NCBI GenBank assembly: GCA_026315105.1
Contig: CM048745.1
Location: forward strand, 759,949,006 to 760,013,005
Source of the DNA: Locusta migratoria
Taxonomy: Eukaryota > Arthropoda > Insecta > Orthoptera > Acrididae
Reading direction: 5' to 3'
DNA: 64,000 bases
Within the stretch, counting starts at the first letter, position 1. Every line of letters begins with the position of its first letter. Made by a program: the position numbers and the translations under genes. This document shows positions 34,381 to 45,895 of this stretch, in pieces. The notes under the pieces are model-generated. The model did not search any database. It was not told the origin of the DNA and saw nothing but the letters and a program-made list of their open reading frames with translations.

Positions 34381-34580
34381 GGCCAGCCGCGGTGGCCGAG
34401 GGGACTGAGGCGCTCCAGTCACGGTCTGCGCGACCACTACGGTCGGGGGTTTGAATCCCCCGGGCATGGATATTTGTGCCGTCCTTAGTCTTAGCTAGTT
34501 GATAAGTAGTTTGTAAGCTTAGGGACTGATGACCCCGTAGCTAGGTCCCATAAGTGCTACAAACATTTGAACATTTGAAC
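34381..34580 (+). mobile_element. SINE family 1, full length, nested in a LINE
   Basis: A box GGTGGCCGAGGGG, B box-like GGTTTGAATCC, tail repeats of CATTTGAA type. AAATTCTTGG flanks both ends (target duplication). Confidence 0.93.
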
Positions 34581-36120
34581 AAATTCTTGGATATTACATG
34601 AAGTAATTTAATTGATGAAAGGAGAAAGTATAAAAATGCTGTACATAGAGAAAGTAAAAAGGAGTGACTACTAAGAAATGCGAATTACGGAAAGTGCAGG
34701 AGTGGCTGGAAGCCATTGGAAATCTGTAGAAGAATATATACCGCCTACAGGAAAGTGAAAGAGACATTTTGAGACAAGAATAATAGCTGTTCGAATATCA
34801 AAAGCACATATGGAGAACCAGTTCTGAGTGAAGAAGGGTAAGCTGAAAAGTGGAAAGTATACAGCGGCTCTACAAAGGAGATGAACTTAGAGACAATATT
34901 TTAGAAACAGTTGAAGATGAAATATGAGATACTATACCGAGCGATGTAACTGCAGAGCATTGAAAGTCCTAAGTCGATACAAGGACCCTGGAGTAGAGAC
35001 ATTCCCTACTATTTCACTTGGTGAGTAAGATGTACAAGACAGGCGAAACATCCTCAGAATTTAAGAAATTCCAAAGAAAGCAGTCGCAGACACGTGTGAT
35101 AAATTACGGAACCGTTAGTTTAATAAGATATGGCTGAAAATTTTAACACCTATTAATTACAGAAGGATAGAAAATCTAGTAGAAGTTAACCTTGGGGAAG
35201 ATCAGTTCTAATTCAGAAGAAATGTAGGAACACAGAAACCAATAATCACGACTTACCTTTGAAGATAGGCAAACATACATTTCTAGCTTTTATATATTTG
35301 GAGACAGTTTTTGACAATTTAGACTTGAATACACTCTTTCAAATTCTGAAATCAGCAAGGATAAAATGTAGGGAACGGAAGGGTATTTACAATTTGTACA
35401 AAAACCAAACAGCTGTTGTAACATTCCAAAGGCATGAAACAGACGCAGTTGTTGGAGTTTCTCCAATGTTACCAAATTTGTACACTGAACAAGCTGTGAA
35501 GGAAAGCAAGGAGAAATTTGGAGAAAGCATGGCGAAACAATACAGTTCGTTTTGTCAATGACATTGTAATTCTGTCAGGGACAGCAAAGAACATGGAACA
35601 ACAGTTGGATGGAACGGACACTATGTTGAAAGGAGCAAAACAAGGGTAAAGGAATGCAGTCTAAGAAAATCTGGCGATACTCAAGGAATCAGATTAGACA
35701 ACGAAACAATGTGGAGGCGGTAGATGAGTTTTGTCACTTGGGCAGTAAAATAACAAATGATATTCACAAAACAGAGGTTATAAAATGCAGAATGGCGATG
35801 AAAAAGAGAAATTTGCTAATATTGAATATTAATTTAAGTGTGAGGAAGTGTTTTCTGAATGCTTTCGAGTGGACTGTTGCCTTGTACATGTGTGATATTT
35901 TGCCTATAAATGGTTCAGACTGGAGGATGATAGAGGCTTTTGAAATAGTGCTACACGAGAATGCTGATATATAAGGTGGGTATATCGGATAACTGTTGAG
36001 GAGGTACTAAACAGGAAAAAAAGGAACTTTTGGCGTCCTTGACTAAAAGAAGGGATAGGTCGGTAGTATACATTCTTAGTCATCAAGTTATCGTAAATTC
36101 AGCATTGTAGGGAGGTTTAA

Positions 36121-36210
36121 AATGTTCATATGTTTTTAAATCTATCGGATTCAACTGCGTGGTCTTCATTCAAGTGCGCACGGCTTATCCGCCGCGGTTG
36201 TAGGGAAGAG
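36121..36210 (-). mobile_element. SINE family 1 fragment or hybrid
   Basis: ATGTTCATATGTTTTTAAAT resembles the inverted tail, and CGCACGGC plus CCGCCGCGG the inverted head. The middle is deleted. It lies within the 3' part of the LINE relic. Confidence 0.5.
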
Positions 36211-36329
36211 TGTGAGGTAAAAATCGCAGAGGGAGACCAAGAGACAGTAAGCAGATTCAAATAGGTGTAGGGTGCCGTTCTGATGAGGCGATGTAGAGGC
36301 TTGCTCAGGATAGAGTAGGGAACACAGCA

Positions 36330-37440
36330 ACAACCATTTTTAGTTTGTTTCTCGACGAAAATTTATTTGAGATATTTAGTATAAATGGGACTCTCTAAAT
36401 ACAATATTCTAATTGTTACGACACAAAATGCACTTGTAAATTACACAACTTAAGAACACAATAAAGAATTCCCATTGAGTTTGTTGAATATTCTCCTGAT
36501 GAAGAACAATCGTGCACCTCACAAACTGGCGGTTACAACTTCCGGGTCGAGCGTTACAAAGATAACACACGTTAACGACCTCTTTTACGGCGTGGTACAG
36601 TTACCTACCTCATTACGTGGCAACTTTCTCTGTGCGTAATGGTTCTGCTGCAGTTTACGACGTCGTTGTGCCTGTACCTACAATGGGAACAGAACGTCAG
36701 TTACCGTTACCTTCAATTACTTTCGTTTTACGATATGTCAACAGTCCTTACACATTTCGCTCTTGAATGTCATTTTATTCCATGTTGAATACAGTTTCTG
36801 ATGTACGATTCATAATGGGACACCAAAAACAGAAGTCTGGTGTGGGATAAGTAAAATATGTACGAGGACATATCTTTAAGGCGACATAAACTAAGGTTTT
36901 CTGTTTTTCAATTAGATGTTACGACGGCACTGAACGACTTACACCTTCACTACCACATCGTTCATTGTCCTACAATGAGTTTCAATCTTTGCAAGGTCAT
37001 TATCAGGTGCCATTTACAGTTATTGCAGTAGCATTTGAGACACTTATGTACTTATAAGAAAATACAATTCATTTTAACATTTATTGTGATGGGTACATAA
37101 TGGCCGAAAGAGCAATTACCATAGGTTGGCCGTAACAGCTGGATATTTACGTAATGTAAATATTATCTACTATGTCAAACCGTTGTGCTGAATTCAACGT
37201 CAAAGTTTATGCCGGACTGAGACTCGCACTGGAATATTGGCCAGTTGTCGCCTTAACCATTATACCATCAGGACATGATTTAAGTCCTGCCAAACACCTA
37301 CTTAGCGAACCCTATTTCTTTTGTTCCTTCTTTACATTTTTCTACTTATTCATATCTCTCTCTACCTGTATTCATGAACTCACTTGTGCATCCACACGAA
37401 AGTGGCCATTTGACTAATTGAGGCATAAGTAAAATTGTAG
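36330..37440. other. no recognisable feature
   Basis: No domain, no strong repeat boundary seen. Confidence 0.4.
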
Positions 37441-37449
37441 ATACAGTGT

Positions 37450-37640
37450 CTGTTATTTTTGTTCGGACTCAAATGCTGGGTTATTAGTCCGTACCTTCCA
37501 AACTACTTATATTAAAGGTAAACTAACCTGAGGACAATACAAACACCCATTCCAGAGGGGGGATTCGCTCCGGCGATGGCGAACGACCGTGAGCACCGCA
37601 CTACGGCGCCCCAATGCGCACGGCCAATTCGCCACGGCGG
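37450..37640 (-). mobile_element. SINE family 1, diverged
   Basis: Inverted body (TTATTAGTCCGTACCTTCCA), GGACAATACAAACACCCATTCC, a decayed inverted B box and an inverted head (GCACGGCCAATTCGCCACGG). It is followed at 37636-37658 by half of the GTCTGTTGTTTCGGACATG hairpin motif. Confidence 0.7.
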
Positions 37641-37846
37641 TGTCTGTTGTTTCGGACATGAAGCCAATGGCGTCAAAAGAAGATATTTATGTTTGATATT
37701 TTGATACTCACAAACTCAGTCCTGAAATCGGTAGTGTTCTTCCCTATAACCTATAATCGTGAAATATGAAAGTAGCTGGCATTCAAGTAAAGGAAAATAA
37801 ATCGTTAATTTGATGTAACTCTTCAAGATCACTTGACGTTCTATTG

Positions 37847-38042
37847 ACATCTTGGATTGTTGGATGTTCTGCCGGAAAACAAGTGTCGAACTTGCACAAT
37901 ATTTCGGTTTCGTAACTCGTAATCTTCGTCAGGTGCGATCTGAGTCTCAGTTCGCACCAAAAGAAATTTACGAGCTACTTAACCGAAATATTGTGCAAGT
38001 TCAACGCTGTTATCGACAGAACACACGACAACCCAAGATATC
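37847..38042. mobile_element. 196-bp foldback element
   Basis: Arms GAACTTGCACAATATTTCGG (37888) and its complement (ending 38002) extend outward to 37847 and 38042 with mismatches. A second inner stem (AGGTGCGA / TTCGCACC) closes the loop. CGAAATATTGTG is also a word of the Penelope-like terminal repeats at 42.3 and 43.1 kb. Confidence 0.85.
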
Positions 38043-38307
38043 CTTAATTTGTTGTTATTCTCCATAGACTCATTTCTGTCAGGAGCTTCTAAAGGTATCA
38101 GATTAAACTTTATGTCAAATATGGCCTCTTGACAGTGTAAGACATTACAGTTTGTAAGTCAATGCAATTAGTAGACACGAGCATTTATGATATTTTGATG
38201 CAAAAGACTCATAAAATGCTGTACCATAATTTTTGTAAATTTTGATCCCTGACATTTGACATTAAGCGCGGTTATACAGCACATGTAAAAGAAAAAAAAT
38301 ACAAAAG

Positions 38308-38500
38308 TTGGCCACGGTTGAGTGGCCGAGCGCATTGAGGCGCTATTTTCCTGTGCGCAAGGTCGTTCTCAGTCGGGGGTTCAAATTCTCCATCGAGCAT
38401 GGATGTTTGTGTTGTCTTTAGTATAAGGTAGTTTATAAGAAGTAGGGACTGATGACCCCGCAGTTAAGTCCCATAAGCAAACATTTGAACATTTTACAAA
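38308..38500 (+). mobile_element. SINE family 1
   Basis: A box GAGTGGCCGAGCG, B box-like GGTTCAAATTC, body GGGACTGATGACCCC, tail CATTTGAACATTT. ACAAAAGTTG on both sides is the target duplication. It inserted into the 5' edge of a LINE relic. Confidence 0.9.
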
Positions 38501-38509
38501 AGTTGTTGA

Positions 38510-39550
38510 TCTATCATTTATCGGTTAGAGGAGTGACCAGAAGATCAGAAGCACCCGAAAAATGATTTAAATATCTGCATGGTGTGGAAGTTAGCAATTG
38601 GGCTTAAATGATGAAAAGTGTGAAGTCATTCATATGAGCACCAAACGAAGTCTGCTAGATTTTATTTACACGACAAATCATCAAATCTGAAGACCATAAT
38701 TTAAACTAAATGCTAAGATTAACAAAGTTTTCCAATATAAGACTGTCTTGATGGGAAGAATTTTAGGGATTACAATTTCGCACAACGTTGAATGGAAAGA
38801 ACATACATGATATATCGTACGTCAGGTGAACCAAAGACAACGCCTCATTTTAATAAGACTTATCACGTACCATAGTTCTACAAGAGAAACTGTCTACAAT
38901 ACACCTCTGCGTCCTAGTTTGGAGTATTGCTGGTCACTGTAGGATCCCCACCGAGCAGGAATGACGGAGAATATAAAGTTTACAAATCGCTACTCGTCTT
39001 GTTTTAGCGCCATAAAGGGGAAAGAGTGTCACGGATATGATACACGAGTTGGGGTAGGAAATGTTTACAAGCCGGAATAGCCGGAATAGCCGTGTGCACT
39101 GAGGCGCCGTTCTGTGTTGCGCGCGGTCGTCCGCCGTCGGGGGTTCGAGTCGCCCTCGGGTTTGGGTTTTTGTTTTGCCTTAATTTGCTTTAACTTAGTT
39201 TAAGTAGCTTGCAAGCTAGGGACTAATAACCAATCAGTCAAGTCCCATTGATTTACAAATATTTCAATAATTACAACAGAGGCGCTTCTAGTTGCGGCGA
39301 GATCTATTTGCGAAATTTCTTTCACCAACATTCTCCTCCGAATGCCAACGTATTTCGTAAGCACCCACCTACAAATGGAGACATATTCATCCTAATAAAC
39401 TAAGAGGATCCATATCAAAAGACTTAAGTGTTGCATTTTCCCGCGCACTGTTAGATGTTGAAATGGTAGAGAAATAACACGGAGCGGTTCAGTGAACTAT
39501 CTTCCATGCGCTGAAATATCATTTCCAGAATAAATGAGTAGATGCAGCTG
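38510..39550 (+). mobile_element. CR1-superfamily LINE relic (RT C-terminal part to 3' end)
   Basis: LNDEKCEVIHMSTKRSLLD (38610), RILGITISHNVEWKEH (38760), VRQVNQRQRLILIRLITYHS (38820) and LEYCWSL (38920) match the copy at 9195-10425 block for block. The 3' part (39300-39545) has the same CCGAATGC and tail words. A SINE splits it at 39073-39275. Confidence 0.82.
39073..39275 (+). mobile_element. SINE family 1, diverged
   Basis: B box GGTTCGAGTCGCCC, body with TTTAAGTAGCTTGCAAGCTA, tail TTTACAAATATTTCAA. It interrupts the LINE. Six bases (TTACAA) flank both sides. Confidence 0.8.
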
Positions 39551-39659
39551 CAGTTGTAATATAAAAGATATAGCCACTTGTCTCAGATAATTTTTTATTT
39601 GCAATGTCCCTCTCCAAAATATTTGTAACATTTTCAGTTGATCTGGAACAATAGAGTTT

Positions 39660-39678
39660 GCCAAAAAAAAAAAAAAAA

Positions 39679-39713
<35 letters not shown>

Positions 39714-39742
39714 AAAAATAAAAAAAAAATAAAAAAAAATAG
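39660..39742 (+). repeat. A-rich (AAAT)n microsatellite
   Basis: A run followed by about nine AAAT units and further A-rich sequence. Confidence 0.9.
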
Positions 39743-40781
39743 TTCTTAGAGCAAAACTAAGAACCTCAATCTGAGAAATTTTGTTTGTGTCTTTTATAAT
39801 TCGAAAAAAATATTTTTTGCGTTGAAAATTTATATTGTATTCTCAATCTGGCAAAAAACTCTATAACAATTTTCATGTAGTTTTCAGCAATAGGCAGAGC
39901 GATTACGAAGGAAGACCAGTGAATACAATGCAAATCACTTCGTGATAATTGACTGAGATTCGATAATATGAACTCCCCAACCGCTGTGCAAACGATCTCC
40001 TGCCATCTATCGCTGACGGGCTTAAGGCCGGACGACTACTGCGTTGTCAGTCTGTGTCTATAAAACGTACATTGAACTGAAATGTCCAAATATCTCGACT
40101 GCTCCAGGCATTGAAATAAATTCAATGATAAAGTTGTAAGGCCGTGCTGGACCGGGAGTTTAAGCCGGATTTCACGCATTGCATCAGCCTTTAAGCATTT
40201 CATTACCTGGACACTCTTCTTCTCCCGTCCTAAATTTTCAACTCAAGGCACACGATAAGCGCAGTGCTCCAGTCGATTATTTCACGTGCTCACAGATTTA
40301 TCTGCAATTCCGCAAGACATTGCACTTATTTGTGCATCCGCACTAAAACTGCCGTTTGCCTACACACATATAATAGATACAATCAGACTTTGTATCACAG
40401 CTTGGCACAAAATTATGAAAAATCTTAAATAACTCTTCAATAGTTGTTATTTTACAAAAATGCAGATACAAAAAAGTACAAGTCTTTCACCCTAGCCATT
40501 CAATAGCTTCCTTGATTTGACCTTGACTATGACCTTGAAGGTCAGATCAAGATCATATATGAATTTTAATTGGAATCCCATTTCATTTTTTTAATTTTAT
40601 TCATTTATTTACTTATTTACCTTTTTTTTGCGGGTTATGTTGATTTGATAGTTTGTATTGGTATATACCTATCTGCGTCGATTTTCGGTACACAATTGGG
40701 TTCCAAGTTCTCCCTATGTCTATAGACTGTCACATTTATGAAAGGTAATGTTTGTCCTTTTCTATCTTTGTAAACAAAAAG

Positions 40782-40785
<4 letters not shown>
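39742..40785. other. no recognisable gene; possible decayed SINE head
   Basis: Around 40140-40190 GTGCTGGACCGGGAGTTTAAG looks like an eroded inverted tRNA-like head. The rest is AT-rich. Confidence 0.35.
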
Positions 40786-40786
<1 letters not shown>

Positions 40787-40834
<48 letters not shown>

Positions 40835-40851
40835 CATCGAGGCTGTTTAGA
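40787..40851. repeat. (TA)n microsatellite
   Basis: About 30 uninterrupted TA dinucleotides. Confidence 0.95.
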
Positions 40852-41141
40852 TAGTTTATGAATTCAACAAGCTCTTCCTAACCATGGCCCCAGACATCAA
40901 ACCTGTACCTCACCTTAAGTTACAAAGTTTGCTCCAGTTCCGTTTACCGTAATGTTCCAGGAAGAACATGGCCTCCACTGGACTAGTCCTTTGGCGACAC
41001 CTTACAACTTTTGGTATAAGTTTCATATACTCATAAAGTAGCTCTTGATGCGACATGACAGAATCAATCAGTCGTACTTTAGTGAGTGAATAAATAATAT
41101 CAAAGTTGACTGTAATACTGTTTGGACAAAATTAATGATTT

Positions 41142-41340
41142 GAAAGTTCCTGGCGGATTAAAACTGTGTGGTCGGATTTCCTATTGCGACTGAACTCTCC
41201 CGGCGCATTCAGTAGAACGCTTGCCCGCGAAAGGCAAAATTTCCTGGCTCTAACACTGGTTCCAGTACCCAGTTTTAATCCTTCAGGAAAGTTTCATCTC
41301 AGCGCCCTCTGTGCTGAAGAGTGGAAATATCATTCTGGAA
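41142..41340 (+). mobile_element. SINE family 2 with an inverted copy of its own 3' flank (module iii)
   Basis: Inverted repeats TTCCTGGCGGATTAAAACTG (41148) and CAGTTTTAATCCTTCAGGAA (41269) enclose a decayed tRNA-like region (GCTTGCCCGCGAAAGGCAAA). The body continues TTTCATCTCAGCGC...CATTCTGGAA, the same body as the copy at 58535-58682, which lacks the left inverted arm. Confidence 0.78.
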
Positions 41341-41417
41341 GATTAATTATTTATTCAATTTTTCTGTTTGAAAAAGGCAGTTCGATACAGTCTCACAGGA
41401 GGCAACGTATCAGGGCG

Positions 41418-41592
41418 CTTATGGGACTTAACTACGGGGTCATCAGTCCCTAAACTTACAAACTACTTACGAACTACCTTATACTAATGACGGCACAAGT
41501 ATCCATGCCCAAGGGGGGATTCGAACCCCCGACCGTAGTGGCCGTGCAGACAGTGACTGGAGCGCCTCAGTCTCCGCGGCCACCGCGGCCGG
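41418..41592 (-). mobile_element. SINE family 1
   Basis: Inverted body and full inverted head (GGATTCGAACCCCCGACC; CCACCGCGGCCGGC). CAGGGCGC flanks both sides as target duplication. Confidence 0.92.
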
Positions 41593-41984
41593 CAGGGCGC
41601 AACATGTCGGCTACAAAGAGCCGACACACGTGCGTCAATCACTATCACACTTACCGCAGGTATCTGCCGTTATCCTTTGTATCGCTGATCCAGGATTTCT
41701 CGCACTTTTTTCCATGATACCCGTTCACTGCGCCACACCAAACTTAGCCGCTCATATAGTGCTATTACACGCAGCCTTCGCTTGGTCTTTGCCCTGGATT
41801 GCGGAAGCACTTCGTAAGTATTTTGTTTTCTTGTGGCACAGGCAAACGTGGAGGTGCTACCAGATGTTTGGTGATGATGGCTGTAATGCTGTAACTTGCA
41901 GTGGCGTGAGAGACGTTTGGGGAGACAGCAGCATCTGTTTTCACAAGTCCTCAGACCAATAAAGAGGAGCTATGCTAATAATAA

Positions 41985-42240
41985 AATTACATGGGATACC
42001 CTGCAAATCACATTTATGTGCCTGCCAGAGGGTTCATTGAACCACCATTATACTATTTATCTCCCATTCCATTCTCTAATAGCGCGCGGGAAGAAAGAAC
42101 ACCTGAATCTCTCCGTTCGAGCTCTAATTTCTCGTATTTTATTCTGATGATCTTTACTACCTATGTAAGTGGGAGTCAACAATGTATTTTCGCATTCGGA
42201 GGAGAATTTCTAATCACAGACTTCTGATTCCAAATTAAAT
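41985..42240 (-). mobile_element. CR1-superfamily LINE 3' end fragment
   Basis: The complement contains GAATGGAATGGGAGATAAAT and CCCTCTGGCAGGCACATAAA, matching the 3' ends at 10230-10425 and near 39500. It is 5'-truncated, as is usual for LINEs. Confidence 0.85.
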
Positions 42241-42300
42241 TCCCATCATTACCAGCAAAGTGATAACAAATACAGGCTGATCAATTAATTAATTAATTAA

Positions 42301-43325
42301 CCTACAAACTTCTAATATTCTTCTCGCGTCTGCAGCCGGATACCATTGTCAACTAGACACAATATTTCGGCAGGCCAATTGGCTGCCATCTTCAGGTGAG
42401 TGCGCTGATTGCAATTTCTCAACGGAAACTCAGACAGAACAGTAACAGCGGCCCTTATACACCGCTGATGACCCACCGCGTGTGCGCGAAAGCAAAGTAG
42501 AGGCCCTCTACGTGGTAGCCTAGGCAGTAGCGCGCTGGTGGAGAAAATCGGGCCGGCCGCGGTGGCCGCGGGGACTGAGGCGCTTCAGCCACGTTCTGCA
42601 CGGCCACTACGGTCGGGGGTTCGAATCCCCCCTCGGGCATGGATATTTGTGCCGTCCTTAGTATAAGGTAGTTTGTAAGTAGTTTGTAAGTTTAGGGACT
42701 GATGACCCCGTAGTTAAGTCCCATAAGCATAACAAACATATGAATATCTGAGAAAATCGGCAAAACAAGACTAGTTACAAGAAACTGCAGGTCGAAATGA
42801 AGACCGTTGGGTTCCAAGTTTCACTTATAGGGAAGCTTTTGTCCCTATTAAGGATACTATCTGCCACAGGAATTTCTATTGATCTTGAAGAACACATTTC
42901 CAGTAGCCGGACGCAGGAGCTATCATTTTTGTAACGACCAGAAACCAAACTACATTCAGCCATGTTGGGCGTTTTCTAGATCTATTAAATGGGGAATGGA
43001 AAAATTACCTTGCCCCCTCGAAGTAATACTCCTTTATATAGCAATAATTGGTAGCGTCTGCGGACCTGGGAAAATTGATTTAATAATGACTCAATTAAAT
43101 TTGTGGGATGTGGTTTCGTAGACTTTCCCTGCGTAATAACTCATAATATTCATCTCGGGTCTGCAGCCGAATAGCATCGTCAACTAGACACAATATTTCG
43201 GCAGACCAAAAGGTTTCTATATTTAGGTGAGTAACGTCGATTGCAGTTACTCGCCGGAAACTGAGACAGAACAAAAACAGTGTCCCCTATACACCGCTGA
43301 CGCCCCACCGCGTTGGCGGAGAGAG
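42301..43325 (-). mobile_element. Penelope-like element fragment between pseudo-LTR direct repeats
   Basis: Direct repeats at 42301-42500 and 43130-43325 share TCTGCAGCCG, TCAACTAGACACAATATTTC, GAAACT(C)(A/G)GACAGAACA and TACACCGCTGA. Between them, the minus-strand ORF 42963-42775 ends SILNRDKSFPISETWNPTVF, like the C-terminus of the Penelope GIY-YIG region (NRD...S..WNP). Reverse transcriptase is absent. A SINE sits inside (42550-42745). Assignment to Penelope is by motif and repeat layout only. Confidence 0.65.
42550..42745 (+). mobile_element. SINE family 1, close to full consensus
   Basis: Head CCGCGGTGGCCGCGGGGACT, B box GGTTCGAATCC, complete body and tail. GAGAAAATCGG on both sides is the target duplication. 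Confidence 0.95.
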
Positions 43326-43329
43326 ACAA

Positions 43330-44360
43330 GTTGCTGTGGTTTGGAAATTCACGCCAGTCCAGGACAGTCAACCTGAAGGGCAGTGGGTGATCAGGAACAC
43401 CTGTATCGGTTTTCCCTCCCTCTGTTAGATTGGTTACAGGGACCTATTCGCATAAGGCGGAAGTAGACACGAAATCGTTACGTGTCTTTAAGTAGCCTGG
43501 AGAGCAGCTTTCCAGTCCCATTCCCTTACAGTTGCTAATCGTGTCAACATCGCGAGGACGGCGTGCTTTAGTTTCCGCCATTCTGTAGCACTTGCATCTC
43601 ATTACCTTTGGAACAGACAGTCTTAGCCAGCCGCGACGGACTCGTATCGCGCTTCGATGACTCCGCTACTGCGACGGCTGAGATGGTGCTATTGCTGCAT
43701 TTACACCGCCAGATTAGGTGCTGCAGAATGGTGTGTAGCGTGATAGTTACCATGGTCCGACCCCTGTTTCTGTGATCATTCGCGTAATCCATGGCTGGTT
43801 CTCTTTCATCTGTGAGCTCTTGTAAGGTATGGTCGGAAGAAATGGGGCTGTGTGGGAGGGGAGAGACAGAGAGCGGTATTGTCGTGGGAGTATACAAATG
43901 AGTATGCAAAAGAATGTCAAAGGTTTGGCGTGGTTAACCCTCCAAAGACCGAACAATTAATTAAAACCTAATTTGAAACTAAACTTTATAACGAAACACA
44001 TCCAAAATAGTGGTAAACGGAACTAAGATAATCAGAAAGACGAAAATTGAAAATTAAATTCGAACTCATTTTACTTTCTGAAGCCAAATGCACATCAGAC
44101 TCCAACAGCAGATTAATATACAATTAATGGAAGGTCAAATTAATAAACATATAAAATTCACAATAAGAATAAACCATACTACAGTTTGTGGCTGGTAAGT
44201 TTACGACTCTTACAAGATACACGCTACAACCCATATTAACTGGTAAACAGTCGTATAATCCGGAGCAATAATCGAGTACCTCTTTTCTGTAATTAACGTA
44301 ACGTCTTCCTGTAAGTTTGATAACGTGAACACCCTGTGTTGCACAAGCAAGTGCAGACGA
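43330..44360. other. no recognisable feature
   Basis: Overlapping short ORFs only. The end of this stretch joins a long A run and may be the 3' end of an unidentified retroposon. Confidence 0.4.
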
Positions 44361-44367
44361 CACTATA

Positions 44368-44368
<1 letters not shown>

Positions 44369-44419
<51 letters not shown>
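44369..44419 (+). repeat. 51-nt A homopolymer
   Basis: Uninterrupted A run; the poly-F and poly-K frames here are translations of it. Confidence 0.95.
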
Positions 44420-44421
<2 letters not shown>

Positions 44422-45435
44422 AATGGCGGCTGGCCAATTCACTGAGATGGTGCTGGATTTCGGAAGAGAGTGTTGATAGCTGTAATAAGCGGTCCCAAAA
44501 AAGAACTCGACTTCGTATTGCAGAACCGGTATGTAACTACTATCAGCCAACTATGACCTTGGCGGTTCTCAGTACCTGCGATATCACTCGTTTGGGTATG
44601 TCGTGCCAATAGAACCAGCATGTGGTAATACACGAGAACACTGTAGGCAAAGAAGTCACATGAACAGAGATAATCACTATTAGCGCGTCGACGCGTCTAA
44701 TAACAGGCAGACTGACCAAGTTCTCGGATTGCCAAAACTCAGCTCAAAAAGTACACGTTTCGGTACCAGTCCAAATGTTTCAGCGAACTCTAATTTTAAC
44801 TCCTCTGAACATGAATAATGTCAGAGCAGAAGAGAGACGACTGCCCTCACCAACTGTCGAAAAGCAAGTATTCTATTCTCACCCTCCTACGAAACTCCTC
44901 ACTCTCTCTCTCCTCCAACGAAACTTCCAGTCTCCGCCTATCCGAAATTAGAAACACCATTCCATAATGCGGCGTCAGATTCCGACACATGTCTCGTGGC
45001 TGTATTCAGTGAGCAATTGTTTTGTTTATGAAAACTTGTGACAGGGCTACCTCTAACATATCTGCCTCATTCTGAATATATTTTTCAACCAACTTTCACT
45101 GTCTATAGATTCCCTTACTGTTACACTTTCTTTAAAAATTAATCATATACCAGGCAACGAAATACCTCCTGAAAGAAACGAAGTCCACTCGCTTGGGACA
45201 GAAGATTAGGTGGTGAGTGATCGTTTAGGGCACAATATTAATCGGTGCTCCTTTGAAAACTAAGTCGTTCATCTTTTATTAAATCAATCTCTCGTGAAAT
45301 GAGAGATTACAGTTACACCTACCTCTATCAACATCTCTTAGGTTACATGATGTTCCTGTGGCAATTTTGGCGGGTACACCCAAACTGGGGTGGTTTTCAG
45401 CTTGCCTAGGGAAAGTCATTAGATAAGCCACTTCG
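44420..45435. other. no recognisable feature
   Basis: No domain or repeat identified. Confidence 0.4.
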
Positions 45436-45575
45436 GCAACTTGCGAGTCGTTGATGATGAAATCAGCACAACAGCCAGTTTCCTGGCGGGGAAAATCCTG
45501 AACCGGATAACGAATCGAACTCGGGTCCCCCGCGTGAAATCTCACCATGCTCTCTACTAGACAGCGAAGAGCATA
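45436..45575 (-). mobile_element. tRNA-derived SINE family 3, diverged
   Basis: GTTGATGATGAAATCAGCAC body, then an inverted tRNA-like head with inverted B box CGAATCGAACTCGGGTCCCC. Confidence 0.6.
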
Positions 45576-45726
45576 TGCTTGGTATCCGATAGGTTGATTC
45601 TCCATATTATGGCAGATGCCATAGACCGCGTACTTCACCAGAAAGAAATTGTCGGTTCTACCATCTGTTGTAAGGTTCGCTTTCAGTAAAGTGCAAATCC
45701 AGATTTCTTTCGAAGGTGCTTTTAAC

Positions 45727-45895
45727 CTTTCGCGACATATGTGTAGGGGCTGCCGTTGTGAGTTGACTATAGTTACGAAAAGTATAGCACCACAGTATCC
45801 CTAACATTGTGGCCAGATGAATCGTCGAAACTTCGTGCCAAGATGACTTCCTGAACTGACTGAAAACCCGAGAAGTTATCGAAGATTATTATGTC
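45727..45895. repeat. unidentified dispersed repeat, copy 1
   Basis: Shares TTTCGCG, GACTATAGTTACG, ACTATCCCGAACATTGT-like text and ACCCGAGAAG, in order, with 60950-61120 over about 165 bp. Confidence 0.7.

Larger units (their letters stand above)
33060..36330 (+). mobile_element. LINE relic (endonuclease through C-terminus) carrying three SINE insertions
   Basis: Broken translation: KLERDRLNLDIVWINEGK (33080), SGEYRVIS (33155), AQIYMPDDGKIDEMYEKVKD (33735), PLGERNERGT (33895), RRYDAHKLKE-like (34160), NLGEDQF-like (35195), FLAFIYLETVFDNLDLNTLF (35275), YNLYKNQTAVVTFQ (35390), LYTEQAVKESKEKFGE (35480), VDEFCHLGSKITND (35720) and FEWTVALYMCDILPINGSDW (35860). This is the order EN, RT, C-terminal region. 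The 3' end near 36310 has a CAGCAACAACC tail, as in the relative at 2260-4115. Numerous stops; dead. Confidence 0.88.

Noticed and set aside
41487..41962. ORFs starting in PKGGFEPPTVVAVQ
   Set aside because: The N-terminal part is translation of the SINE family 1 head (also seen at 15427 and 42455); the rest has no domain.
44124..44612. ORFs with poly-F or poly-K
   Set aside because: Translations of the 51-nt A homopolymer.
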